A DNA stretch of 64,000 nt from Mesorhabditis belari (lineage: Eukaryota; Nematoda; Chromadorea; Rhabditida; Rhabditidae). The stretch lies in NCBI GenBank assembly GCA_958450365.1, contig CAUEEP010000023.1, forward strand, positions 1 to 64,000, given 5' to 3'. The position numbers and the translations under genes were made by a program. The notes under the pieces were generated by a model. It worked only from the letters and a program-made list of their open reading frames with translations. It searched no databases and had not been told where the DNA came from. This document shows, one piece after another, positions 1-12,035 of this stretch; position 1 is the first letter of the stretch; each line of letters begins with the position of its first letter.

Positions 1-3000
1 CAAATCTTCCGACTTCGATCGAATCTGGGCCGGGACTCGCTTAAGTGCAAATGTCTACAGGTAAAGAACAAAAGATAAAAAGAATAAACTTGACCGCAAA
101 AATAGGGCAGCTACTATTTGCTTCACGGGACACTCGCTTGATCTTCGAGAGCCGCGAGAAACACCGTCCCACCACAATTACGAAGTGTCATGTTGATGGC
201 TGCTGTACGAGAAAGATATGTTACAAGCAAAGTCCTGTCAAAATTTACAGTAATATGTGTTGAAAGCGATACTTGGAGCACACATCCAGGTGTATGTAGA
301 TACTGTAGGATGGAAGATGAGAAATTGCTCTTGAAAGACATCGGTATCACTAAAGACTCATTGAAATTTGGGTGCTCTTTTCTAAATCGGCTAAAATCTA
401 ATTCTCAATGATTCAAACAGCTCAATTTTAGTACCAGATCGATGAGAAATCACAACAGTCAGCCTGCGCTTGAATTAAAACTAATTCTTTGATTACTGCT
501 GTTCTAGAAAGTGGGTGTCTGTTTGAGACGGTTAGCCGAGAAATGGAAAAGATTACCGATACGTGTTCAATAGAAACTCGGGATGGCCAGAGGAAGTTAC
601 TGGGTGGCCCGTTCACTATTTGATACTCGCACGAGCGATTCCCGTGATCCTAAAAGACAGTTTTCTGGGTTTTGTTGAAAAGCAGAAAATGTCTGCAGTA
701 AACGGGAGGTCATTGCTCCAGTACTCTTTATGATCATCGTTCAATGTTTTGTTAACACTACTTGCATATCGTGGAAAGCAATAAATAACTTAAGACCATA
801 GCTTGGCTTCTCTCTGTCAAATCTCCCCTGTTCTCCCAGAGGAACTAAACGTTAAACCTGCTTACCTCGCGAAATTTCTCAGTTGCAGGATTGCCTCGAA
901 TACTAAAACCAGCGAAGCCACGTTCCACGGTGGCGACTCGGCGAATCGAAAGCCGAATTCACGCATGTGAAGCGACTGGTGCCGGGCGAAGAAGAAATCC
1001 GTCTCATCTGAAAGGAAGCGCTGGGAAATCAATAGACAGCAGCATTCGGTCCAATTCGATCACAACCGAAATTTCGTAGTTTTTTGTAACTTGTTCAAAC
1101 TGGCCATAATTTATCAATCGATTATCTCATGTTTGTCAGCAATCGGTCTTGAACTTTGTGGTGCTGGTCGGATTCAAACCGGTGAGTGTATCATTTCAAA
1201 ATCACACACTAGCCAAAAACAGCCAAACGAAACAAACACTCAAAGCGTTTACAGAAAGAAGCATTTTTGTCCACCATTCTAAATCGCGCGGTTTGCAGTA
1301 GTAGTGCCTTTTAGAATGGAGGACAAAACTTCTTCTCGTAAACGCTGTTGAGTAAACAAACACTCCGAGCGTTCGTGTTGGGCAATCGAAATGAGTAGCC
1401 CCATAGAAAGTGGTCGAAAAATCGGCATCCAAACCCAAATAGACGCGATTTTCTTTGATGAGGTGAGTCTGTAGCAGAAAATATTCACCTCGAGATGTGT
1501 ACCCGGAAGAACAGTCATCAAAAAACAAAGATTTGTCACCGAATCTCCCAACCTTTGATTTCTGGACGTTCACCGTTGATTGTGTATGGGGATGAGTTGA
1601 TGCAACGGTTCTAGAAAAGAGAAAAACAAATAAGAGTGGCACTTTTCCGATACCTCATCCTCAATGTAACAAGCAAACGAAATATCAATAATGATCGGAC
1701 GAACTCGAAGCATTTCCACATTCCCTCTCCACACAAATTGACTCACACCAGTCACTTTTTTAAAATGATTTCAAAAATGGTTTTTGGACATTTGGTGGGC
1801 ACAAAATTTGCATTGGAAACATCTCTGCTTACATTTTAAAGACGCTCATCAAGCTAACACATTTTCAGGAAAAATCGCTGAATTTTTTTAAAGAACTATC
1901 ACAATGACAGTCATCTGGGCCTATTTGCAAGAGTTAAATGTTAATTTAACTTTAAGCCTAAGCCTAAGCCTAAAGGGCAACCCCTGGGTCCCTTAGCTCC
2001 GGGAACTGGCTGAGATCCAGAAAATGGGGGTTCAGCCCAGACCCACAGATACTTAGTGCGAGGCGCTAGCCGCTAGCCTTCGCACTAAGTCCAAGCCTAA
2101 GCCTAAGCCTAAGCCCACTAGAACACAAGTACCAAAAGACGAAGAATTAAACGAACGCTCTTGGGCGTAGATATTTTCGACGTGGAGGAGAACTTGTGGG
2201 TTCTCGGTGCTCAACGTGTGGGTGAGCTTGCATTTGACGAGTTTCGGATCGACCGGCACTCGACTCGCCTTCACCACAAAGCCAAAACGATCTTTTGTGC
2301 CATTTTGAAGGGGACAAAACTCGAGCTACAATATTTTCGAATTCGCTTTTTAAACGATCTCACATGAAAGCATTCCGCTGAAACCGCGACTTTTTGTTGA
2401 TCGACGTGACTGAAATGATCTCATCTTTGCTAATCTCTGCCACAAACTCGATGCTTTTTGATTCGATTTTCGGATTCAGGCAATATCCCTTGTCGTTTGA
2501 TGGATTTGTACCATAAAACAGTTTCAGAGTACCGTTTTCCAATTTGATCACATCAATGGCGATGCCGCGCTCGGTTTTTGACTAAAATTCACTCGTGTCC
2601 CAATCGTGGGAATGGTATTTTTGGTCTAGACATCTATAGGACTATAATGGAAAACCCTTTATACTCAACTATTATAAAGGGGTCAACTACGTGCTCCTAT
2701 AGACATCTAGACCAAAAGACCCTGTTTGTTTAAAATGCCCACAATTAACGGCGTGAAATCGGCTCGAGCCTGTTGACATCGTGGGTAATCGGTTGGATTA
2801 TCGAAAGGCCATGGATAACTGTATGATGTAAGATAAATTGGAAGATAATTGAGGAGCATTTCCGCGTTATTTTGCACTGAAATCAAGAAAAACAATGGAA
2901 AAGCCGATTCACTGACTAATAATAGCCGTAAAAGTACAGTAGTCATTGCCGAGAAGAGTGATGACGGTGGATGTTGAAAAGATTGTCATTCTGAAGATCT

Positions 3001-5249
3001 TTGGAAAATCTATTTTTAAGAACTGACTGATCGAGAGAAAAGTCGAGTGACTCTCGCCATCGCAGACCCGGATCGGATCCGGGAAAAAACGAATAGGGGA
3101 AAGGCCGATTGCATGTGATGTCCGCCTAATGGTTAGGGAATTAAGCCATGTTTCAATCATCGATTAATGCTTTTTCGAAAAACGCTCAAGTTTAGCCAAG
3201 AATTCCAATTGATTCATCCGCAATTAAAGTTCTTTAGCAACTTGGCCTAACTCACCTCTCCGTTGGTCAATTCTTATGGTTTTAATCCAAATTTGTAAAT
3301 CTTTTCATGGGCAATAAATACCAAAATAATCGAAATTAATCAATGGAGCTGTGAGTATCAAAAAAAGTTGCTGAAAAATTGCACCCGATTTCGTATTGAT
3401 TCTGAATGGTCGAGTCGAGACCGTTTCATTATAGGCCAAAAAAGTTGATTCTTGATCTCACCTCATACAGCGGGATCGCATCCTCGGACTCATCGTCGAC
3501 TCGACCAAGCGGCTGCAGAAAAAGCGCTGTATTCACGAGCGGACTTCTTTATGAAAGAAAAAAACCCAGGTTTTTTCTAGTGAAATTCGACAAACGGTGC
3601 TAGAATCGGATTGGCGACGAGAGTAACCATCGTACTTTTTTCGACTAAAAAGTACTCGTCTCCACTGGCCGGTAGAACGAACATTGGGATCGACTCTAAA
3701 GTAAAATCGACACTTGAACACTTTGTTTTGGGAAAATGGCAAAGAAAAATTAGCAGTGTGCTTATCAAAAAAAGAGGTCTGTTATCCAAACTTCAACACA
3801 CTTCAACACACACACTTCAACCAGGTCTGTTATCCAACAAAATTTTTAATATCAAAACGTCAGATCACAAATTGAATCACCCCCGATTACCCCTAGTTAA
3901 ATGTCTAACTGGTGAGCATAAAGTTTGGTTTGGTAATATTGTATTAGGTTGGACTCATAAGTCTTTAGACACTTTTTTTTCTACTAGCGTTTATAAATCA
4001 CAACAAAATTACCAAACCTACAATTTGGCTCTAAATAAATTCGAATAGAAAACGTTTATTATTCATTCTTCAATCTTTTTAAGACGATTTGAATCCACTT
4101 TCAAGCAAATTCAAAAGTGAAAAACGTGTTTTTCGTAAAAAATCTATCAAAAACCTCTATGAAGAAATTGGCTGAACAGACGATTCTGAAAATTCAGCTA
4201 TATACCTGACTTTTTGCGCTTCATCTTTTAGTTATTAAAAACAACATAGGTTTCTGTGGACCGCGGAAAGCGTCTAAATTGCGTTTTCGGGTGTCACCTT
4301 TTTGATCCAACTTCGCGCCCCCATAAAAAACCAAATACAAAAGATTTTCATAAGATTTGAACAATATTTTATAGAAAAATAGTAGGCCTTTTCTAAGGAA
4401 GGAAACCGCAGGTCAATCGGTGAATTTTTCATTTATAAACACTAGTAGAAATATTTTGTCTAAAGACCGGGCCAACCTAATAGGTTCTTCAGCTCTCTCC
4501 TTTCCCCTACCATTAACCCATTGCCGAACACGAAATGAGAAGGCGAAACCGTTTCGAGAGACGTTTTGCGAGGCAGCCCTCACGATGAGACGTTTCTCTC
4601 CGTTTAGACGATATGAGCAAGAATAGAGATTATCCCAGGTGTTGTTTAAGTCCATCGGATAAACAATTAAAGCTCTAAAGGTTTGTTTGATAAATTTGTT
4701 GACAACCAAACAGCAACCGCCATTCACAATGGGGATTCAATGGTGGTTTTCCGTTGATTGTGAATGGATATGGATCTTTGCAGATGACAATGTTCGAATC
4801 GGTGTAGTGCTAAATGGGGAAAAGGATCTCATTTTCGTGTCCCTCCTCAAATCACTCACTTCTTCTTGTCCATTCGGCACCTGGTTGCACACGCGAAAAG
4901 AGAAATCGACAAGGAAATCACAACCGACACAACCGTTCACTTGAATACTCTAAAGTGCTGAGCACAATTACTCAATTATGATTCTAATTTAGAGATTAAA
5001 GCTGAACATAGGAAACAACTTGAATTAGACATAAAAATAAGCACCAGTTGAAGAGCTATATAAGAAAGCCGTGCTCAGCTAGTGATTGAGGAAAATCTTT
5101 TTTCATTCTCTCAAGTTATTTACCTTCCATTGATCCAAATTAACTCCATGCAAAGCATAAGAGGGAAATTGAGTGGTTAAATTGAAAACCGTTATTAACG
5201 ATTGTGTGGCAGTTATGTAGAAGAGAAAGAATAAAGAGAAAATGGGCAT
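1..5249 (-). CDS. Secreted protein gene with related internal segments, copy 1 (3' end cut by window edge)
   Basis: The family is not recognised. The gene runs right to left: the first exon has its ATG at 5249-5247 and encodes a hydrophobic leader (MPIFSLFFLFYITAT) that reads as a signal peptide, so the product is probably secreted. Downstream lie many short open segments separated by AT-rich introns. Several resemble each other, for example a motif like PFTINGKPP and a second like PYTINGERP, and cysteine-containing stretches around LFYGTNPSN and RVCDGES, suggesting repeated extracellular domains. The last exon leaves the window at base 1. The same gene is present forward at 43050-48346 and in part at 36.4-39.3 kb. 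A 537-bp mariner-derived element sits inside it at the same place as in the forward copy. Exon boundaries were not all resolved and it could be partly decayed. Confidence 0.5.
1955..2115. repeat. Interstitial TTAGGC telomere-type repeats flanking a hairpin
   Basis: Three GCCTAA units (the complement of TTAGGC) lie at 1955-1973 and three more at 2095-2112. Between them is a GC-rich stretch with an inverted repeat at 2052-2089 (arms reading CTTAGTGCGA on one side and TCGCACTAAG on the other, with GCTAGC in each arm). TTAGGC is the telomere unit of many nematodes. Related copies sit at 37830-37962 and 46388-46480 inside the duplicated secreted-gene segments. Confidence 0.75.
2618..2718. mobile_element. 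MITE with GGTCTAGACATCTATAGGA termini, internally deleted copy
   Basis: The termini TTTTGGTCTAGACATCTA at the left and its complement at the right (about 2695-2717) form near-perfect 22-23 bp inverted repeats around only about 55 bp. Longer relatives with the same ends are at 38335-38596 and 45642-45873. There is no coding capacity. The superfamily is not assigned. Confidence 0.75.
3944..4480. mobile_element. Mariner-derived non-autonomous element, copy in secreted gene 1
   Basis: The ends TTAGGTTGG and CCAACCTAA are flanked by TA on both sides (3942-3943 and 4481-4482), as expected for mariner insertions of the type whose termini start TTAGGTTGG. Length is 537 bp, and no transposase frame was seen. 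A 536-bp counterpart occupies the homologous site at 43818-44353, so the insertion predates duplication of the host segment. Confidence 0.75.
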
Positions 5250-5871
5250 CGTTTAAAACGTCGAACCGATATGATTTTCTCTACTATTTATGCTGGGACG
5301 GCTCTTTTTTTGGGAAAAGAAACCCTGATATACTTTGTGACTTTGAGAGTGAAAAAACCCGTAAAAGTTCTTAAGTGCTGGATGCAGAATCGATAAACGT
5401 TTACCCAAGGAAAGGAATTAAGTGGGAAATCGAAGGGAAAAGGAGGATTATTTTTATGATAACAAGAAATATACCTAAAAAAAGATAGGTAAATAGAAAA
5501 AAAAATTCATTGTGATTTCTGTTCCGGTACATCAAAAAACTAAAGAGTTGATAATTTGATATAAAAGTTAGAGATTTTTACATCATTATCATAGCTTTTT
5601 GTATTTTGTTGCAATTTTGTTCAGCCCGACTGTCAGCTCTGTCAAATTTTTTCCTAATTTACTGATAGTTGGTTATAAAATTATTTTTTTTTCAAAGCTT
5701 TACGCAAAAATTTCTAAATTTTAATTAAAAGAAAAGTTTTTTCACTAAAATGGAATTTCGTGAGATCAAAAATCTTCTCAAAAGCGGTATGACTTGATTT
5801 GGTTACGGTAGAGATTCCCCATGATTTGAGAGTTTTCGGCAAAATTAAATCAATTGTACTATGTAACAAAA
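5250..5871. other. Upstream region of secreted gene copy 1, no gene seen
   Basis: AT-rich DNA upstream of the first exon of the reverse-strand secreted gene. It is conserved inverted at about 42.4-43.05 kb, so it was copied together with the gene and may contain its promoter. Short open frames in it are not convincing. Confidence 0.4.
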
Positions 5872-6160
5872 AGGTTAACCTTTTCAAATAATTGATAGCA
5901 GTCGATAACAGTCGACACAAATCGTTCAACGGATTTCTGAGATGAGAATGTCCGTTAAACAGGGTTCATAACGCATAAGACCTCCCCCAAGATGACAAAA
6001 GGTTTTGAGACGGCACAGGTAAAACTTGTTTTCATCTTGGGGGGAGGTCTTATGCGCTATGAATCCTGTTTAGCGGACATTCTCATCTCGGAAATCCGTT
6101 GAACGATTTGTGTCGACTGTTATCGACTACGATTTTTGGCGAGGATTATTTGAAAAGGTT
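5872..6160. mobile_element. Foldback element with arms over 100 bp
   Basis: The left arm (about 5872-5993) and right arm (about 6025-6160) are reverse complements over more than 100 bp, including ATAAGACCTCCCCCAAGATG on the left and its complement on the right, and the TCGACACAAATCG / CGATTTGTGTCGA pair further out. The loop is about 30 bp. A second copy lies at about 42225-42410, and one arm alone recurs at 51822-51856 in an unrelated setting, which suggests the hairpin core can move by itself. Confidence 0.7.
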
Positions 6161-7064
6161 AGGCTTAGGCAAGTTATCTAACAACTACTTGTTTCACCGC
6201 CCATAAAAAAGAATGCCCGTTAAACAGTTTGACAATAAACTCTCTTATATAGTCGAGTTCGAAAATTTTTTTCAAAAAGATTCAACCGTTTCGAGTGCTG
6301 CTATTTTCCTTGACAATGTCTTTTGATGGGTTCTTGAAGTCATGAATTTTAGTAGACTTGCCTAGCAAGACTAGGCTGGTTTCTAGGACCTGACTGGGGC
6401 CTGGTAACTGGTTTTTGAAGGGCAGAGCCTGATGATCGAGGATCCTGTACTTGGCCTAGGTCAAATCAGGAAAAATGTACTCTGAACAGCTTGATCGAAA
6501 ACATAATCAACTGAATAACTTGAGATTTACAAGAAATTTTCAAGTCACTCAGTCAATTTTCTCCTTTGCACTAACTGATCTTACTGATAGCCAAATCGTT
6601 TGAGAAAAGTTTTAGTGTAATTGTTGCTGTTCTGATTGCTTTGCTGCTTCCAGTTGAGTGCCGTCGATCTGCTACTCCCTTCTTTCATCCGCGATAAACG
6701 ATGCATGGCTATCATTTGATTCGAGCGATTTACGAGTAAAATGTTGATAGAAAGCATTTGAGAAGAGTCTCATTCTTTTCTAAACTGTCCGCCTATCTTC
6801 TCCAGTTTTCTCTTCTTCTCTGATAGCACAATCTTTACAAAAGTTTAGCAATATAATGATAGAGTTGAAAGCTTTCCCCATCTAATGATCAACAGAAAAA
6901 TTACATTATTACAACTAGTGCGTAAACAATTTAACTATTGCAATGTTTAAAATCCAAAAAAAACTTTTTTTCAAATAAAATAATCGCTCAACGCTGTGGG
7001 CAACCAGTAATTACACGGAAATTGCTTGTTTACTCCTTGAATCAAATCTTTAATCAAATGTTCT

Positions 7065-8540
7065 ATGAAGAAAGCAGAACTTTTTGAACAAAAACAAAAC
7101 TTTACTCATTTATTGACTCATATTTCAATGTTTTGCCCAAATGAAGCTGAATGGAGGACTGTTGATGTATTGCACAAAGTCTCCATTGGTCTTACCACAC
7201 TACTTTTCCTCTTCACAATGTTTATAATGTTGAAAGTGCCCTCACCGGCTGCAAAACTTTATCGAAACATTCAAATTGGAAGTGTGGTTAGAAATTTGAG
7301 TAGAGATTCTTTAAAAAAACTCTTCAGATTTTCTCCCAGTGCATGGATTTATGTGTTTTTCTGTCGGAGCCGCTCTTTCTTCTCCCCTCACCGGCGATCA
7401 GTTTTGGTCATGTATTTGGGCTGTCTTTAGATTTCAAGGCACAACTAACGGTCATCTTTTTCGATTAAACCTTACAATAAACTTCAGAAATTTGTGCCAA
7501 CTTTTGCCTCACTTGTCGTCGAGATACTTCTCGTTTCACTTTTGTATAAACTGCACGCAGTCGGCTATTCGAGTGTTCACCCGAGATTCTATTTCTTGCA
7601 TTGCTTTGGGATGGGACTTGCCCCAGGCGTCAGTTTAGTTCTCCTATTCTTTATTCTGAATCAATACGAAGCCGTCGATCCAAGCGAACTAATTTTATCT
7701 ACTCGAGGAGATTCAGGTGTGGGAGAAGTTGACAAGCAGCCATTGAATCCCAAATATTTTAAAAGTAAAGCTCACAATAGCTGAAAGTGTGGCTCACTCC
7801 TGCGCTCTGTAGTTAACCTATAGGCCACCGATGACCTCGTGTGTTAATAGACAACTTAAAGAACCACCTGACCTGACCTGACTACAGTGTTTAGAAGTTA
7901 GCTGAAATTAGTGTTCACTCAATTACAATTTATTATCAATTTACAATCCAATCAATGCTCGAACTCCCATTCAGAACTGAGCCCATCTTGTCTGATATAT
8001 CGTAGACCCGTGGCTATCTATTCCCGGATTCGAGATCCACGATGGTACTATCCAGTTGTGCTCTCGGTTTGCTTAATAAAAAGTTATACGCATAAGGAAT
8101 TCTCAGATATTCTTTGGCGCATCATGGATATTTTATCTGACCTTTTTGGCCCTTAGTCACATAAACTCAATGAAACAGTCGGCCAGTCCAAAAACGAAGG
8201 AAATGCTTTGCTATATGCAAATTATTTTCTTTCTACAGGTTGGCTAATCAAATTTTTCATTTTACTTATCTTAGTGTGGCGTGCTAATCAGTTTCATCGG
8301 TTTCCCATCGTTGGCGATGGCGCTTAGTCTCGCCAATTTTGTGCCCATCGAAAATATTGGTGACTGATATTTACAAAAAGACAACGAAAGTGTTGAGCTC
8401 AATTTTCAGTAATCTCTTCACTGTCTTTAATCTACACCTTGCATTCATTACTAAATAGCATCATTTTGATCTTAAGCACGAAAGTTTATCGAGCCTACGT
8501 GATCGATTGTCTTTTTGGTGCCCGAAGTGGTGAGCTTTGA
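7065..8540 (+). CDS. Srh-like serpentine chemoreceptor (7TM GPCR), seven exons
   Basis: Predicted nematode chemosensory receptor in the plasma membrane of sensory neurons. Exons 7065-7286, 7328-7450, 7488-7716, 7975-8066, 8107-8238, 8275-8359 and 8410-8540 join with consistent phases into 1014 nt, or 337 residues plus stop, the usual size for this family. Five introns are only 36-50 bp; the others are about 260 bp or less. Hydrophobic segments are visible throughout, with an Srh-like C-terminal segment (SLSLIYTLHSLLNSIILIL) followed by a short cytoplasmic tail. The start is the ATG at 7065. A second near-complete copy is at 57844-56350 and a 3' fragment at 33.27-32.9 kb. The Srh assignment rests on the pattern of conserved segments; a sister class is possible. 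Confidence 0.75.
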
Positions 8541-10090
8541 AGACCCACATCACACAAACACGTTTAGGTAAAATCATGACGATAAAATAAATGAGATGCT
8601 ACGTGAATGCTCGATAAACTCTTTGTTTTGGTAAATACAACACAAATACTCCTGAATAATGTGTTCCCCTCGGTTAATCCGTTTCCTAAAACGTGCTCTC
8701 AAAAAAAGCCAGACAAAAGTAATTTTCTAAATAGCAAATGAAACCAATTTTAAATAGACTATGCATGCAGCGCATTGGAAAGAATCGGAAACGTGCCGCG
8801 AATTCCACAAAGCTAATGTGATTGCGCGTATCGAAGATTTAGATACAAAAGACAAAGCTTTGTTAATGCTTAGATTGCAAAATGTAATTATTATAAGAAA
8901 AACGATACATTACTGAACTTTGCATTAGCTGAATCCAATATTTCGATTAATCAATTGCAACATACTAAGCAATGGAGTGCTTGGTTGGAGGCCCTGGCTA
9001 TTAAAGTGTCAGGGCGCAAGAGTTGCTAGACTTTTGCTAGACTTCTTTATTTATTAGTTGAAATAATTTTTTTACAATTAAAACTATCAAAGAAACGATG
9101 ATTTCTTCTTTGGAAAACTAGATTCAAGAAAATAGGAGAAATATTGTCGAGTGCTCACTCTCCAGCGATGCGTACTTCTCTCGAAAGAACCCATTGAATT
9201 TCAACATCTCCATCATTCATTTTCTTGTCTCAAGGAGCAAGAAGTCTCAGGCTGTGATTGATGGCACGATCGGATGGCTTCAAATGCTTTTTTTATGTTC
9301 GTTCTTTTACCCAGAAAGCAAATCGATTTGGCTATTCAAAAGCGATTTACAAACAACTTGAACCACGCTTGGGAAGGGACCACTGGGATGAGCACAGAAT
9401 TGACTAGCGTTTAACATCAAACAGCAAAGATCAAACGTTTAACAGCAAACTTGCTTTTGCTAAGAAACGCTTTTACTGAAAAACGTCTTGTACTCGCGTT
9501 CTTGAAGTCGCTTGCTCGAAATCATTCCATCATTCCCATCTTTTCTTTATAATTTAAAAGTATTCAAGTAGCCTGTTTGATTTTATTTTATTATACATTT
9601 GTAAATCATGAACCTCTCAAGAAATCACATTCACATTCACCAAAAAACAACTCTGAACATATTTTAGGTACCTATCGATTACACTGGCCGTTTTTCAAAT
9701 ATAAGAATAATGAACCTTTGTAATATTTTTTATTAATAACATAGTTTAAAGCATGCTCTCTCGATTAAAAACACTTTCTGACCGGGAGATGCAAAGTTGG
9801 AGGAGCCGCGCGATACTAGGAAGGGAAGTAGGCACGGGTATCCCAATCTCTTAGAATTGCGCGGTTCCGCCATGGCAAATAATCAACTAAAGAAAACATC
9901 CTTAGCAGAAAAACGTTTAAGTTTATCACTTTTTTTGATACTGCTTGATAAAATTTGTATAAAAACGGCCAGTGTAATCGATGAGTACCTATTTAGAACG
10001 AGACAAGATACCGACACCGACAAAGTTTTCAAAATTGTAAGTAGGGCAATAAAATATTGGAAGAGAAATTGTTTAAAGACAATGGGATTG
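8541..10090. other. Region between Srh and radical SAM genes, no convincing gene
   Basis: AT-rich DNA, conserved inverted at 54.9-56.35 kb and 31.3-32.9 kb. A 124-codon forward frame at 9797-10171 overlaps the 3' end of the radical SAM gene in antisense. It survives in one other copy but is broken by a deletion in the third, so it is probably not coding. Confidence 0.45.
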
Positions 10091-12035
10091 TTATTTATTG
10101 TAATCGGTCTCAATGAAATCAGCCAAATCAGCCATTTTCCTCCATTCTTCGAAAGTGAATGTAGGACTTGAAATTACATGGGGAATGCCGTCTTGTTGGC
10201 GGATTGTCGTGATTTGCGGAGTTTCGAAGCCTACAAAAAGAAGGGTTCAAAATTTAAAAGCCTTTTATTCACATTAAGATTGAATATCTTGAGTTCGAAG
10301 AAAAAAGCTATCAAAAAGTTCAGGATTGAGCCTTGAGTTTTACCCTTTAAAATTTATTCTTTACTTGTTTTTTTGTCATTTTCCACAAACCTTCCACCAA
10401 TCCAAATTTCTCTTTGTTCTCATAAAGTTCAGTGCCTCTTAAAAGCATTAATGGGAATGCATGAAGGGTATTCGGTTTCAATTTCATACAATAATCCACT
10501 GTTTTTTGAAAACTCTCCAATGTTTGAGATGGAAGACCGTAAATGATTGAAATCTGAAGAAAATGGGAATCTTTTGTCGATCAATCCTCACCTCAAACTC
10601 AATTCCATTCTCTTTACATTGTTGTACGGCTTTTTCAACCTTTTTCATGTGATTCATTCGATTGATCACTTTCATTTCGTTTTTGTGAATTGTTTGCAAT
10701 CCGAATTCAAGTACAACTTTTGCCTGAAAGATTTAAGATTTCTAGAATTTGGAATCAGATCACTTTCTGGTTTAACTTCACGATTGCTTCCATGAAATCT
10801 GTTTTGATCATTTCCGGGCGAATCTGGAGAGCGATCTTTCCGGTGAAGCCACGATCAGCTAGCTCTAGAAGAGGATTGCTGGTATTTAGTCTTTTCTACC
10901 CGAAATGATTCCGACATGCTGTTTTCCCGAATTGAAAGTTGGATCCACCACCGCTAGATCACCAATTTTATTCCCAGCCAGCCATTGGATCTCGTCGAAG
11001 ACTCTGAAATGATCACATTTATAATAGAAACTGAAGGAAATGACTAAACATCGATGAAAGATGCCATTTACCGTAATTGTTCAAAATTCCTTCTTCTCAA
11101 CGCTTCTCCCCCGAGATCCGTTTCTCGATGTTGACAAAAAGAGCATCGAAATGGACATCCCCTTTGTGTTTCCCATCGAATGAAATGTTGTGGAGGGATT
11201 AGACCGGAAAGGATTGGGGAAGCAAGGGATTCCAAACCAGCACGGGCAACTCGATTGTCTAGAAAAGGGTGCTGAATGAAAAGGAAACTAATCGTAAGCA
11301 AGCTTCTGTAAAAACTCTTCATATACTCACCATCTGCTTGTCCAGCAAAGTGAAGTCCAGCAATTTTCGGATATTTCTCTTTTGATTGAAGATATTCGAG
11401 TAGACAATTCTCTGCATATCCTCGAATGAAAATATCAGCTTCTTGATAATGTTTCTCGAGATTTGACTTCAAATAGCTGATTTGTGGACCACCAATGATA
11501 ATGTTTCCTGGAAAACTGAACTATGTTAGCTGCTTGTAAACTTGTACCTGGAAACTTGTTGGCTTTTAGCTTTTCGATGATCTTCTGTACATATCGTTCA
11601 TTCCACACAAACGCTCCAATTCCAAAATCGGTGTGGGAATCGGAGAATTTGAAAGCAAAATCGACAACTTGATCAGAATCGAAGGTGTCATTGTTGACAT
11701 TCCACGATTTCTCGATTACATTCACCCCATTCTTGAGGAGATTTGCAAGGATTGAGGCATGACCTAGAGAAACAATTGTTTTCAGAACTGATGAATAAGA
11801 TGTTGAAACGATTCTGGGTTTTTGAACGTGAAACTTTCTTCAAAGCTTTATGGTTTGAAGATGATATAGTAAGAGCTACAGTATTGGTTTCAAATCTTTA
11901 GTACTTTGTTTATTCCGGTATTTTTTGTAAATCTTTAGAATTTCAAGCTAAGATTATGATACTTTGATTACCTAGAGACATTGGGGGATCTTTCGGACGA
12001 GTCCAATCTAAAGCTGTCAAAATGAGTCGTCTCAT
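10091..12035 (-). CDS. Cobalamin-binding-type radical SAM protein, copy A, nine exons
   Basis: Predicted [4Fe-4S] radical S-adenosylmethionine enzyme. It starts at ATG 12035 (MRRLILTALDWTRP) and ends TDYNK-stop at 10091. The nine-exon structure matches copy B, for example last exon 10230-10091 and exon 8 at 10553-10391. The N-terminal third (GHASILANLLKNG, then NIIIGGPQ) looks like the Rossmann-type B12-binding domain seen before the radical SAM domain in bacterial class B-like enzymes. The cluster motif GCPFRCSFC gives the canonical CxxxCxxC. Later segments LEFGLQTIH and IIYGLPSQT fit the radical SAM barrel. No frameshift was seen. Substrate is unknown. One GLHFA unit precedes QADG. The bacterial-type family within a nematode-type gene suggests ancient horizontal transfer (inference). 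Confidence 0.8.

Larger units (their letters stand above)
1..6165. repeat. Segmental duplication unit 1, inverted partner at 42.2-48.3 kb
   Basis: Sequence and order match the reverse complement of about 42205-48290, including the secreted gene, the mariner-derived insertion, the telomere-like hairpin and the foldback. Scattered substitutions and indels, and the different sizes of the embedded MITE, show the copies are old and not simple assembly duplicates. Confidence 0.8.

Noticed and set aside
1160..1180. GGATTCAAACC resembling a reversed tRNA B box
   Set aside because: No A box or cloverleaf at the expected distance; it lies within a coding-like segment of the secreted gene that is conserved in all copies.
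9797..10171. 124-codon forward frame, also seen at 55220-54846
   Set aside because: It lies antisense to the radical SAM last exon, has no recognisable motif, and is destroyed by a deletion in the third copy near 31.3 kb. Its survival in two copies is explained by recent duplication.
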